Positions 53,142 to 64,000 of a stretch of DNA of 64,000 nt are shown here, in pieces (the stretch's first letter is position 1; every line of letters starts with the position of its first letter). The stretch covers positions 1 to 64,000 of the forward strand of contig NZ_FOXP01000005.1 in the NCBI RefSeq assembly GCF_900115745.1. Reading direction: 5' to 3'. This stretch comes from Sphingomonas rubra. GTDB lineage: Bacteria > Pseudomonadota > Alphaproteobacteria > Sphingomonadales > Sphingomonadaceae. Under the pieces are notes generated by a model. That model was not told the DNA's origin. It saw only the letters and a list, made by a program, of their open reading frames with translations, and made no database searches. A program made the translations under genes and the position numbers.

Positions 53142-55058
53142 TCAGCCCCGCCCCTCGCGCCACAGGCAGTAGACCGCCAGCGCGTAGAGGAAGCGGCTGT
53201 GGTCACGGCGGCCGGCGCGGTGGTCGGTGAAGACGCGGTCGACCTCTTGGGCGCGGAACGGGCCGTCGGTGCGCGCCGCCGACTCGCGCCAGAGCATTTC
53301 CGCGTAGCCGCCGAAATCGCCCGCGAACCAGGCGGAGAGCGGCATCTGGAATCCCTGCTTGCGCCGGTCGAAGATACCGGGCGGCAGCCAGGGGCCGACG
53401 GCCTCGCGCACGACGTGCTTGCCGGTGCGGCCGGCGAGCTTCATCGATTCGGGCATCGACAGGGCGAGGTCGACGACCTGCTGGCCGAGCATCGGCACGC
53501 GCACCTCCAGCGAGTGCGCCATCGACGCGCGGTCGACCTTGGTCAGCATCGCGCCGGGCAGGTTGAGCACCAGATCGGCGAGCGCGAACTGTTCGAGGGT
53601 GGAGGGCGAGATGCCGGCGGCGTCGGGGAAATACTCCGCGGTCAGCCGGCCGATCTCGCCGCGCCCGCCGCCCGCGCGGGCCAGGAAGTCGCGATCGAAC
53701 ACGCGGTCGCGGAAAGGCGCGGCGGTGATCTGCGTCTTGGCGAAGAAGCGGGCGATGCCGCTCGGCAGACCGGCGGAGGCGGCGGTCTTGGTCCAGCGCT
53801 GCACCGCCTCGTTGGCGCGGCGCGAGGGCAGCGTCGGAATGGCGTGGACGGCGCGCGCGGCGTGGCGGACCAGCGCGGGCAGCCGGCCGACGCGGGCCTC
53901 GGTGGCATGCCGCTTGTAGCCGAAGAACAGCTCGTCGCCGCCGTCGCCCGACAGCGCGACCTTGACCTGCTCGGCAGCGACCCGGGACACGTACCAAGTG
54001 GGTAGCATCGACGGGTCGGCGAAAGGCTCGTCGTAGCAGGCGGCGACCGTCGGCAGCAGATCCTGCGCCTGGGCGAGGTCGAGCATCCGCGTGGTGTGGC
54101 GGGTGCCGAGCGCGGCGGCGACGGCCTCGGCGTGCGGGCTCTCGTCGTAGCGGGGATCGGGGAAGCCGATGGTGAAGGTGCGCACCGGCCGGTCGGACAC
54201 GCGCGTCATCGCCGCGACGACGGCGGAGCTGTCGATCCCGCCCGACAGGAAGGCGCCGACCTCCACGTCGGCGACCATCTGCGCGGCCACCGTACCCAGC
54301 CAGGTGGTGCGGAACCGGTCGACCCATTCCGCCTCCGCCATCGGCGCCGCCGGTGCGTAGCGCGGCGTCCAGTATGGCTCGATCGTCGGCGCGCCGCCCT
54401 CGCCCAGGTGGAGCAGGTGGCCGGGCGGCAGCGTGCGGACCTCGGCATGGATCGAGCGCGGCCCGCGCACGTGGCCGAAGCGGAAATAGTCGAGCAGCGC
54501 GCGCTCGTCGGTCGTGAAGGCGAAGCCGGGCAGGTCGGTCAGCGCCTTCAACTCGGAGGCGAAGGCGAAACCGGCGGACTGGTCGGTGTAGAACAACGGC
54601 TTGATGCCGACGGGGTCGCGCGCGAGCGTCAGGCGGCGTTCCGCGCGGTCCCACACCGCGACCGCGAACATGCCGTCGAGCCGCGGCCAGACGCCGTCGC
54701 CCCAACGTTCGTAGCCCGCCAGGATGACCTCGGCATCGCCCTGGCTCTCGAAGGCACGATCCGGCGACAGTTCGGCGCGCAGCTCGCGGAAATTGTAGAT
54801 CTCGCCGTTGAAGACCAGACTGTAACGGCCGTCGGGCGAGTGGAACGGCTGGTGCCCGCCCGCCACGTCGACGATCGACAGGCGACGCATCCCCATGCCG
54901 AGCGCGCCGTCGACCACGATCCCCTCGTCGTCGGGGCCGCGATGGACCAGATGCCCGCACTGGCGGGCGACGAGCCGCTCGATCGAGGGGCCGCGCGTTC
55001 CGCGCGCGAAGAGGCCGGCGATGCCGCAGATGATGCCATACTCCCGCCCAAGAACCAC
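53142..55058 (-). CDS. asnB: Asparagine synthetase B-like amidotransferase; non-standard start region
   Basis: This class II glutamine amidotransferase joined to an ATP-dependent synthetase makes asparagine or amidates a cell-envelope sugar. The conserved N-terminal CGIAGLFARGTRGPSIERLV needs a free Cys1; here the codon before TGC (55028-55026) is ATC (55031), not ATG. The only standard start in frame is GTG 55058, giving ten extra residues (VLGREYGIIC). GEIYNFRELRAEL, GDAEVILAGYERWGDG, VGAFLSGGIDSSAVVAAMTR (P-loop SGGIDSS) and VKVALSGDGGDELFFGYKRH are intact. It lies inside an envelope-type cluster, pointing to a modifying rather than purely metabolic role. Confidence 0.9.
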   Translation of the reverse strand: MVLGREYGIICGIAGLFARGTRGPSIERLVARQCGHLVHRGPDDEGIVVDGALGMGMRRLSIVDVAGGHQPFHSPDGRYSLVFNGEIYNFRELRAELSPDRAFESQGDAEVILAGYERWGDGVWPRLDGMFAVAVWDRAERRLTLARDPVGIKPLFYTDQSAGFAFASELKALTDLPGFAFTTDERALLDYFRFGHVRGPRSIHAEVRTLPPGHLLHLGEGGAPTIEPYWTPRYAPAAPMAEAEWVDRFRTTWLGTVAAQMVADVEVGAFLSGGIDSSAVVAAMTRVSDRPVRTFTIGFPDPRYDESPHAEAVAAALGTRHTTRMLDLAQAQDLLPTVAACYDEPFADPSMLPTWYVSRVAAEQVKVALSGDGGDELFFGYKRHATEARVGRLPALVRHAARAVHAIPTLPSRRANEAVQRWTKTAASAGLPSGIARFFAKTQITAAPFRDRVFDRDFLARAGGGRGEIGRLTAEYFPDAAGISPSTLEQFALADLVLNLPGAMLTKVDRASMAHSLEVRVPMLGQQVVDLALSMPESMKLAGRTGKHVVREAVGPWLPPGIFDRRKQGFQMPLSAWFAGDFGGYAEMLWRESAARTDGPFRAQEVDRVFTDHRAGRRDHSRFLYALAVYCLWREGRG

Positions 55059-55157
55059 GCCGGTCCTGCGCCGGGCGCGATCTATCCGCCGCGGCGGGGG
55101 CTGTCACGCTTGGGATTGCTCGCTGCCCCCGTGCCTTATAGGCACGACGACGCCCGC

Positions 55158-56474
55158 ATGACGACGCCCGCCCCCTCCCCCTCGCCCGGCATCATGCGCG
55201 CCGCCGCCCGCAATCTGGGCTGGCTGCTGGCGAGCCGCAGCGTGCTGGCGGTGCTGTCGCTGTTCTACCTGGGGATCATCACCCGCTCGCTGGGCGTGAC
55301 CGGCTTCGGCCGCTTCGCGCTCATCACCGGCGCGTCGCAGACGCTGGCGACGCTGGTCGCGTTCCAGAGCTGGCAGGTGATCGTCCAGTACGGGGTCGCC
55401 CCGCAGGAGCGCGGCGACGATGCGGCGCTCGGCCGGCTGTTCCGCGCCTCGGCGCTGGTCGATGCGGGCGGTGCCGCGGTCGGCGCGCTGCTCGCCTGGG
55501 CGATCCTGGAGATCTGGGGCGAGGCGCTGGGCATCGGCGAGACGCTGAAGCGGGCGACGCTGATCTTCTCGATCGTGCAACTGGTCACCATCCGCTCCAC
55601 CCCGCTCGGCATCCTGCGGCTGCGCGACAAATTCTCGCTGTCCGCGATCGCCGACAGCGTCACGCCGGTCGCGCGCTTCGTGGGCGCGATCGGGGTATGG
55701 CTGGTCCACCCGACGGTGCAGGGCTTCCTGGTCGCCTGGGGCGCGGCGGAGGTGCTGACTGCGGCGACCTACTGGGTGATGCTGTGGCGGCGCGGCGACC
55801 TGCGCCTGCTGCGACAGGGCAAGGGGATGCGCCGGCTGATCGAGGAGAACCCCGGCATCGTCCGCTTCGCCCTGTCGACCAACGCGTCGTCGACGCTGGG
55901 CCTGTCGGGCAAGCAGCTGCCGCTGCTGATCGTCGGCGCGGGCGTGGGCCCGGCGGCGGCGGGCGTGTTCCGGCTGGCGTCGCAGATCGCGCAGGCGCTG
56001 GCCAAGCTGTCACAGCTGATCTCGCGCGCGGCCTTTCCCGAGGTCGTGAAGATGGTGAAGGCGGCGAGCACGGCGCAGCTCGGCCGGATGCTGTCGCGAC
56101 TGTTCATGGGCAGCGGCGTGGCGGCGGTGGCGATCATGGCGCTGGTCGCGGTCGCCGGGCGGCCGGTGCTCTCGCTGGTCGGCGGCCGCGAGTTCCGCGA
56201 CGCCTGGCCGGTGCTGCTGTGGCTGGCGATCGCGGGCTGCCTGGACCTCGCCACGGTGGGCGTCGACACGGTGCTGACCGCGTTGCAGCGCGCCGGCACC
56301 GTGTTCGCGCTGCGCCTGGTCGGCATCGTGATCCTGTTCGCGGCGGCCGCGGCGCTGATCCCGCCCTACGGCACCGTGGGCGTGGCGATGGCGGTGGCGG
56401 CGGGATCGGCGGTGGTGGCGCTGCTGATGGGCGTGGCGGCCCTGCGCCTCGCGCGGCACGGCCTGCCACAGTAA
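55158..56474 (+). CDS. Polysaccharide biosynthesis flippase-like membrane protein (MOP/Wzx type)
   Basis: The 438-residue protein is built of about twelve hydrophobic helices (LASRSVLAVLSLFYLGIITR, VFALRLVGIVILFAAAAALI). TRSLGVTGFGRFALITGASQ is the opening motif common in polysaccharide-flippase families, and ALSTNASSTLGLSGKQLPLL lies at the centre. Such proteins move lipid-linked sugars or polymers across the inner membrane. It is divergent from asnB. Confidence 0.85.
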   Translation: MTTPAPSPSPGIMRAAARNLGWLLASRSVLAVLSLFYLGIITRSLGVTGFGRFALITGASQTLATLVAFQSWQVIVQYGVAPQERGDDAALGRLFRASALVDAGGAAVGALLAWAILEIWGEALGIGETLKRATLIFSIVQLVTIRSTPLGILRLRDKFSLSAIADSVTPVARFVGAIGVWLVHPTVQGFLVAWGAAEVLTAATYWVMLWRRGDLRLLRQGKGMRRLIEENPGIVRFALSTNASSTLGLSGKQLPLLIVGAGVGPAAAGVFRLASQIAQALAKLSQLISRAAFPEVVKMVKAASTAQLGRMLSRLFMGSGVAAVAIMALVAVAGRPVLSLVGGREFRDAWPVLLWLAIAGCLDLATVGVDTVLTALQRAGTVFALRLVGIVILFAAAAALIPPYGTVGVAMAVAAGSAVVALLMGVAALRLARHGLPQ

Positions 56475-56528
56475 AGCCGCGGTTCACGCGCAAGGCGCTA
56501 CTCCCTTGCGCGGTAACGAGGTTTTCCC

Positions 56529-56984
56529 ATGATCCGCATGCTTCTCCTCGCCGGCCTGGCGCTGGCCCCGACCGCCGTGGCGGCTGAGAACTGCACCGGC
56601 ACGCCGGGGGGCGGCGCGGTGCGGCTGCTGGTGCAGGCGACCGGCGTCCACAGCGCGGACGGCGAGGTCGCGTTCACCGTCTACCCGGACGACAAGCGCC
56701 GCTTCCTGGCCAAGGGCGGCAAGCTGCTGCGGGTGCGGGTGCCCGCGCGCGGCGGCACCACCGCCGCCTGTTTCTGGCTGCGCCCCGGCGGCTACGCGAT
56801 CGCGCAGTATCACGACGAGAATGGCGACCACGATTTCAACCGGACGCTCTGGGCGCCCAAGGAAGGGTTCGGCTTCTCCAACGACGCGCCGACCTCGATC
56901 GGGCTGCCGTCGTTCGCGGCGGCGCGATTCGTGCTGCCGGCGGGCGGCGCGACGGTGCGGATGCAGATGCGATACCGGCGATGA
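56529..56984 (+). CDS. DUF2141 exported protein
   Basis: MIRMLLLAGLALAPTAVAAE is a signal peptide. The mature part has AVRLLVQATGVHSADGEVAF, TVYPDD and PGGYAIAQYHDENGDHDFNR, with NDAPTSIGLPSFAAARF, the features of DUF2141 beta-sandwich proteins. They are exported and of unknown role; in sphingomonads such genes often stand beside lipid or envelope genes. It is probably co-transcribed with the flippase or the following kinase. Confidence 0.85.
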   Translation: MIRMLLLAGLALAPTAVAAENCTGTPGGGAVRLLVQATGVHSADGEVAFTVYPDDKRRFLAKGGKLLRVRVPARGGTTAACFWLRPGGYAIAQYHDENGDHDFNRTLWAPKEGFGFSNDAPTSIGLPSFAAARFVLPAGGATVRMQMRYRR

Positions 56985-57039
56985 GTGGCGGTCCGTCACA
57001 AAGTTGTAGCGAAGCGCGGCGTCGGCGATTACCCTCGAC

Positions 57040-58056
57040 ATGGTGACCCTGTCCCGTTCCGCCTCGCTGCCATCGCCGTTCCCGCGCGTCACGCGGCCCG
57101 TGCCGATCAAGGTCGCGCCGGGCGCCACCGCCGCGGCGGGGCTGACGATCGGCATCGTCTGCAATCCCAAGGCGCACCGTAATCACGGCGCCGCGTACGA
57201 AGCGGGCGTGCCCGGGGCGGAGAGCGTCACCGTCGCCGCGCCCAGCACGCGCGAGGCGTTGCCCGCGGTGATGGACGATTTCGCGCGCCGCGGCATCGAC
57301 CTGCTGGTGATCGACGGCGGCGACGGCACCGTGCGCGACGTGCTGACCGCGGCCGCCGACCGGTTCGGCGCGCGCTGGCCGCGGGTGATCGTGATCCCGT
57401 CGGGCAAGACCAACGCGCTGGCGATCGACCTGGGCCTGCCCAAGGGCTGGACGCTGGACGACGCACTGGCGGCGGCCAAGCGCGGGCAGACGGTCGAGCG
57501 GCGGCCGGTGGAGATCGGCCGCGCCGGCGACGACGCCCGGCTGCGCGGCTTCCTGTTCGGCGCGGGCGCCTTCGTCGACGCCACCGAGCTGGCACAGCAT
57601 ACGCACCGGATGGGCGCGTTCAACGGCGTCGCGGTCGGCCTGGCGCTCGGCTGGGCGATTCTGCAGACGCTGTTCGGGCCGCGCACCGGCGGCTGGCGCG
57701 CGGGCACGCCGATGCGGCTGCGCCTGGCCGGGCAGCGGCCGGAGCAGCGCCGGCGCTATCTGCTGCTCGCCTCCACGCTCCGGCGGCTGCCGGCGGGATT
57801 GAAGCCGTTCGGCCCGGCGAAGCGAGGGCTGAAGCTGCTGTCGGTCGATGCGCCACCCAAGCGGCTGTGGGCGGGTGCCCCCGCCGTGGTGGCGGGGTCG
57901 GAGGCGGCGTGGCTCGACCGGGCGGGCTATCACCGGCTGGAGACGACGGGCTTCGACCTGGAACTGGACAAGGGCTTCATCCTGGACGGCGAGCTCTATC
58001 CGGGCGGCGACCTGTCGGTGCGCCAGGGGCCGAAGCTCTCCTTCATCGTTCCTTGA
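57040..58056 (+). CDS. Lipid kinase with diacylglycerol/sphingosine kinase catalytic domain
   Basis: The 338-residue protein has AAAGLTIGIVCNPKAHRNHG and DLLVIDGGDGTVRDVLTAAA, the N-P and G-G-D-G-T motifs of the DAGK catalytic domain, then VIPSGKTNALAIDLG. The C-terminus includes FDLELDKGFILDGELYPGGD, the usual D-G-E signature. Substrates in this family include diacylglycerol, and ceramide or sphingosine; given sphingomonads make sphingolipids, ceramide is a reasonable alternative. It is followed closely by a gene of unknown function whose start overlaps its stop if TTG 58053 is used. Confidence 0.82.
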   Translation: MVTLSRSASLPSPFPRVTRPVPIKVAPGATAAAGLTIGIVCNPKAHRNHGAAYEAGVPGAESVTVAAPSTREALPAVMDDFARRGIDLLVIDGGDGTVRDVLTAAADRFGARWPRVIVIPSGKTNALAIDLGLPKGWTLDDALAAAKRGQTVERRPVEIGRAGDDARLRGFLFGAGAFVDATELAQHTHRMGAFNGVAVGLALGWAILQTLFGPRTGGWRAGTPMRLRLAGQRPEQRRRYLLLASTLRRLPAGLKPFGPAKRGLKLLSVDAPPKRLWAGAPAVVAGSEAAWLDRAGYHRLETTGFDLELDKGFILDGELYPGGDLSVRQGPKLSFIVP

Positions 58057-58061
58057 CCCGC

Positions 58062-58952
58062 GTGCCGGTGACCGCGCTGGCCGACTATGTCGCGCGCGCG
58101 CTCGCCGCGCCGGTGCCGCCGGGCGTGCGCGCGGTGGCGGCGACGCTGGCGGAGCCGGGCGAGGTCGAGGCGGTGCTGTTCTACGGATCGAATCTGCGCA
58201 CCGGCGCGCTCGACGGGGTGCTCGATTTCTACGTGCTGACCGCGGGCCCGCGCGAGCGGGGGATGTGGCCGACCGTCAGCTACCGCGAGGTGCCGGTCGG
58301 CGAGCACCTGCTGCGCGCCAAGATCGCGACGGTGCGGATCGACACCTTCGCCGAGGCCGCGCGCGGCACGCTGATCGACACCACGATCTGGACGCGCTTC
58401 GTGCAGCCGGCGGCGCTGGTGTTCGCGCGCGGCCCCGCGGCCGAGCAGGCGGTGGCGGGCGCCGTCGCCGCCGCCGCGATCACCGCGGGCCGGTTCGCGG
58501 CGGCGCTGGGGCCGGCGAGCGGCTCGGCGGCCGATTACTGGCGCGCGCTGTTCCGCCAGACCTACGCCGCCGAGCTGCGCGTGGAGAAGCCGGGGCGCGA
58601 GGAGCAGATCCTGGTCCACGGCGCCGGCCGGTACGAGGCGCTGCTGCCGCTCGCCTGGGACGCCGGCGGAATCGACCATGCGGCGGACGGCGCGCTGCTG
58701 ACGCCGCGGCTCTCCCCGGCCGAGCGGCGCCGCGCGCTATCCGCCTGGGCGCGGCGGCGGCGCTGGGGCAAGCCGCTCAACGTCGCGCGGCTGGTGCGCG
58801 CGGCCTTCACCTTCGAGGGCGCGGGCGCCTACGGCGCGTGGAAGGTGGAGCGGCACACCGGCGTGAAGGTGCCGCTGACGCCGTTCCGGGAGAAGCATCC
58901 GGTGCTCGCGGCGCCGGGCGTGCTGTGGCGGGTGTGGCGGGAGCGGGGATGA
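58062..58952 (+). CDS. Unknown protein, nucleotidyltransferase-like N-terminus (296 aa)
   Basis: GTG 58062 is used; TTG 58053 and GTG 58068 are also in frame. VEAVLFYGSNLRTGALDGVL then DFYVLTAGPRERGMWPTVSY resembles the GS-x(n)-D-x-D/Y region of minimal nucleotidyltransferases, but one acidic residue is replaced by tyrosine, so catalysis is doubtful. The rest is alpha-helical (QPAALVFARGPAAEQAVAGA) with no known domain. It stands between the lipid kinase and a second nucleotidyltransferase with ATGA overlap, and so belongs to the same pathway. Confidence 0.6.
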   Translation: MPVTALADYVARALAAPVPPGVRAVAATLAEPGEVEAVLFYGSNLRTGALDGVLDFYVLTAGPRERGMWPTVSYREVPVGEHLLRAKIATVRIDTFAEAARGTLIDTTIWTRFVQPAALVFARGPAAEQAVAGAVAAAAITAGRFAAALGPASGSAADYWRALFRQTYAAELRVEKPGREEQILVHGAGRYEALLPLAWDAGGIDHAADGALLTPRLSPAERRRALSAWARRRRWGKPLNVARLVRAAFTFEGAGAYGAWKVERHTGVKVPLTPFREKHPVLAAPGVLWRVWRERG

Positions 58953-59707
58953 ACGCGCTGATCCTCGCCGGATCGCGGCCGGGGGCGCCCGATCCGCTCG
59001 CCGCCTATGCCGGGGTCGCGCACAAGGCGCTGATCCTACTGGCCGGCGAGACGCTGCTCGCCCGCGTCGCGGCGGCGGTGCGCGCGAGCGGGGCGACGCG
59101 GATCGCCGTGTCGGCGAACGACGCAGCCGTATGCGCGGAGGCGGCACGGCTGGGGCTGGAGGTGATCGCGCCCGCCGCCGGGCCGAGCGGCAGCGTCGCA
59201 GCCGGGCTCGCCGTGCTGGGCGCGCCGCTGCTCGTCACGACCGCCGATCATGCGCTGCTGACGCCCGAGTGGGTGCAACGGTTCGTGGCGGACACACCGG
59301 CGGACGCCGACGTGGCGGTGCTGCTGGCGCGATCGGACGTGGTCGAGGCGGCGGCGACGGGGACGAAGCGGACCTATCTGCGCTTCGCCGACGGCGCATG
59401 GTCGGGGTGCAACCTGTTCCTGCTGCGCACGCCCCGTGCCGCGGACGCGATCGGGCTGTGGGCCCGCGTCGAGGCGGATCGCAAGCGGCCCTGGCGGATC
59501 GTGCGGCGGCTGGGGCCGGGGCTGCTGGCGCGCTACCTGCTCGGGCGACTGCGGCTGGCGGACGCGGTGGCGCATCTCGGGCGCCGTGCAGGGATCGAGG
59601 CGGCGGCGGTGGCGAGCCCGTTCGGGCTGGCGGCCGTCGACGTCGACAAGCCGGCGGACCTGGACTTGGTAAGGGCGATCACCGGCTTCCCGACCGGACC
59701 ATCGTAG
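58949..59707 (+). CDS. NTP transferase (MobA-like nucleotidyltransferase)
   Basis: The ATG overlaps the previous stop (ATGA). The 252-residue protein begins MNALILAGSRPGAPDPLAAY, then VAHKALILLAGETLLARVAA and APLLVTTADHALLTPEWVQR, the expected L-A-G, K and metal-aspartate positions of MobA-like enzymes. GCNLFLLRTPRAADAIGLWA follows. It would activate a small phosphorylated compound with a nucleotide. A second enzyme of this general class at 49946 suggests two activated groups are made by the cluster. Confidence 0.82.
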   Translation: MNALILAGSRPGAPDPLAAYAGVAHKALILLAGETLLARVAAAVRASGATRIAVSANDAAVCAEAARLGLEVIAPAAGPSGSVAAGLAVLGAPLLVTTADHALLTPEWVQRFVADTPADADVAVLLARSDVVEAAATGTKRTYLRFADGAWSGCNLFLLRTPRAADAIGLWARVEADRKRPWRIVRRLGPGLLARYLLGRLRLADAVAHLGRRAGIEAAAVASPFGLAAVDVDKPADLDLVRAITGFPTGPS

Positions 59708-59760
59708 CGGCGCTTGCGCACCCTTCCCGCGCCCGCGATAGTCGGGGCGACAGGGAGAGA

Positions 59761-63099
<3,339 letters not shown>

Positions 63100-63120
63100 A
63101 GTCCGCGAACACGCAACGGC

Positions 63121-63275
63121 ATCGATCCTCCCCTGCAAGGGGAGGTGGCATGCCACAGGCATGACGAAGGGGTGTCGCCGGCGGCGATGGAGCGCATCAA
63201 CGCCAGCGGCGACACCCCTCCACCGCCCTTCAGGCGGTCCCCCTCCCCTTCCAGGGGAAGATCAGGTCGCCGTCC
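63121..63275. repeat. Interspersed repeat, cctctcccc type
   Basis: atcctcccctgcaaggggag at the left and cccctccccttccaggggaa at the right bound a centre with ggggtgtcgccggcggcgat and its inverse. It occupies the gap between two convergent genes. Confidence 0.75.
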
Positions 63276-63283
63276 GCGTCCCC

Positions 63284-63598
63284 TTACCCCCGCCGGTGTT
63301 TGCCGCCGTAGCGCTGGCCGATATACGCGTTGATCGCGCTCATCTCGCTCGCCGCGGCCACCGCATCGCCGGCGCGGCACGGCATCGGATCGCGGGCGCA
63401 GTTGGCGGCGCGCGTGGCTACCTTCTCGCTCAGCTCCTCGATATCGGCGCGGGTCAGCAGGTTCTTCTCGCGCAACAGGCAGAGCAGGCTCTGGAGGATC
63501 ACCAGGCTCTTGTCGCCATTGTCGACGCCGGGTTCCGCCGACAACGCGCCCGGGGGAGCCATGGGGGAACCGGTCGCGGGTGCCGTCGCCTGGGCCAT
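63284..63598 (-). CDS. Small soluble protein of unknown function (104 aa)
   Basis: AGGAGAG lies seven bases before ATG 63598, which settles the start against longer readings. MAQATAPATGSPMAPPGALS is a disordered N-terminus; GDKSLVILQSLLCLLREKNL and LTRADIEELSEKVATRAANC are helical, with a cysteine pair (ANCARDPMPC) before a helix ending AYIGQRYGGKHRRG. No family is recognised. It is divergent from the next gene. Confidence 0.7.
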   Translation of the reverse strand: MAQATAPATGSPMAPPGALSAEPGVDNGDKSLVILQSLLCLLREKNLLTRADIEELSEKVATRAANCARDPMPCRAGDAVAAASEMSAINAYIGQRYGGKHRRG

Positions 63599-63778
63599 CG
63601 TCTCTCTCCTGTTTGTTTGGGTGCAGGATATGCCGATGCGCCGCACGCGCAAGCGGCGAAGCGGGATCCACCGCCGCCACCCACTTGATCTATGATAATG
63701 CATGCAAAAACGCGGACATAACGGCCGCCCGCGTCGTTCTCGCCCCGCCGCACCCGCGGCAACCGGAGGACCCAGAAC

Positions 63779-64000
63779 ATGGCCGTCAAATTCGCAGGCA
63801 CGATGAACGCGATCAACCGGGGGCTCGACGCCACCAAGCCCGCCAAGGGCGCCGACATGGTCGAGGATTGGGAAGCCGCGCTGGCCGACCTGGACGTGAC
63901 CGGGGCCAAGGGCATCCTGCGCGACCTGGCGTCGCTCCGCAAGCAGCTGGAAAAGGACTCGCCCGACGCCGACCGCGTCCACGCGCTGCTCCACCGGCTC
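63779..64000 (+). CDS. Small helical protein, 3' end outside window
   Basis: The frame from ATG 63779 reads MAVKFAGTMNAINRGLDATK, ADMVEDWEAALADLDVTGAK and ILRDLASLRKQLEKDSPDAD, and is open at the right edge (74 codons visible). It is charged and helical without a signal peptide. The upstream gap (63599-63778) is unusually AT-rich around 63691-63720 and may hold the promoters of both divergent genes. Confidence 0.7.
   Translation, partial: MAVKFAGTMNAINRGLDATKPAKGADMVEDWEAALADLDVTGAKGILRDLASLRKQLEKDSPDADRVHALLHRL

Overview
The window joins two unlike parts. From about 16.82 kb to the end is GC-rich alphaproteobacterial chromosome, most likely Sphingomonas or a close sphingomonad: dnaK-dnaJ with a heat-shock promoter, hrcA-grpE, rph-rdgB-hemW, the five-gene F1 ATP synthase cluster atpH-A-G-D-C, small annotated lipoproteins, and many copies of a palindromic 'cgtcatgccggg...tgacg' intergenic repeat. 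From 1 to about 16.78 kb is a foreign island with visibly lower GC, small overlapping phage-type genes and several defence-like genes. A large serine recombinase lies at its right edge, reading away from a beheaded radC 3' end (16818-17108). The island therefore appears to have inserted into radC. Its left end and the 5' part of radC are outside the window, which opens inside an IS3-family element.

Island, left to right: partial IS3 element that has cut the end of a NUMOD4/HNH endonuclease gene; a T7 endonuclease I-type resolvase split by a frameshift; an AbiJ-like HEPN protein; a nucleoside 2-deoxyribosyltransferase-like effector; a GNAT-like phage protein; two small overlapping phage genes; an unknown possibly HEPN protein between direct repeats; a roughly 450-base non-coding block with a chain of hairpins and a perfect 23-bp inverted repeat; a DUF4145-type HEPN protein; a membrane protein; a third clear HEPN-type protein; a tail-spike gene; three overlapping small genes; a small resolvase with a palindromic upstream region; a membrane protein and a lipoprotein; an unknown helical protein; an orphan DNA methyltransferase; a short gene with a possible in-frame UGA readthrough; and the integrase. 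Octamers equal or close to the T4-type late promoter TATAAATA occur before several island genes and before the hairpin-rich block, so part of the island looks derived from a T4-superfamily-like phage now carried by a serine-integrase element with defence cargo.

Chromosome, left to right: EF-hand protein, purB, a kanamycin-kinase-like gene with a nonsense codon coupled to dnaJ, dnaJ, dnaK, a copper chaperone, a metallopeptidase-like protein, trhO, thrC, a DUF4126 protein, grpE, hrcA, a DUF6438-like lipoprotein, rph-rdgB, a CAP-domain protein, hemW, an LpoA-like lipoprotein, rsmI-yraN-gshB, a DedA protein, xerC, priA, the atp cluster, ada, cpaF, a holin/endolysin pair, and (49.9-59.7 kb) a cluster with two nucleotidyltransferases, a CDP-glycerol transferase-like protein, a CDP-alcohol phosphatidyltransferase, asnB, a flippase and a lipid-kinase-domain protein that probably makes a phosphate-containing envelope lipid or polymer. 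The window ends with a very large secreted amidohydrolase with a beta-propeller half and two small proteins.
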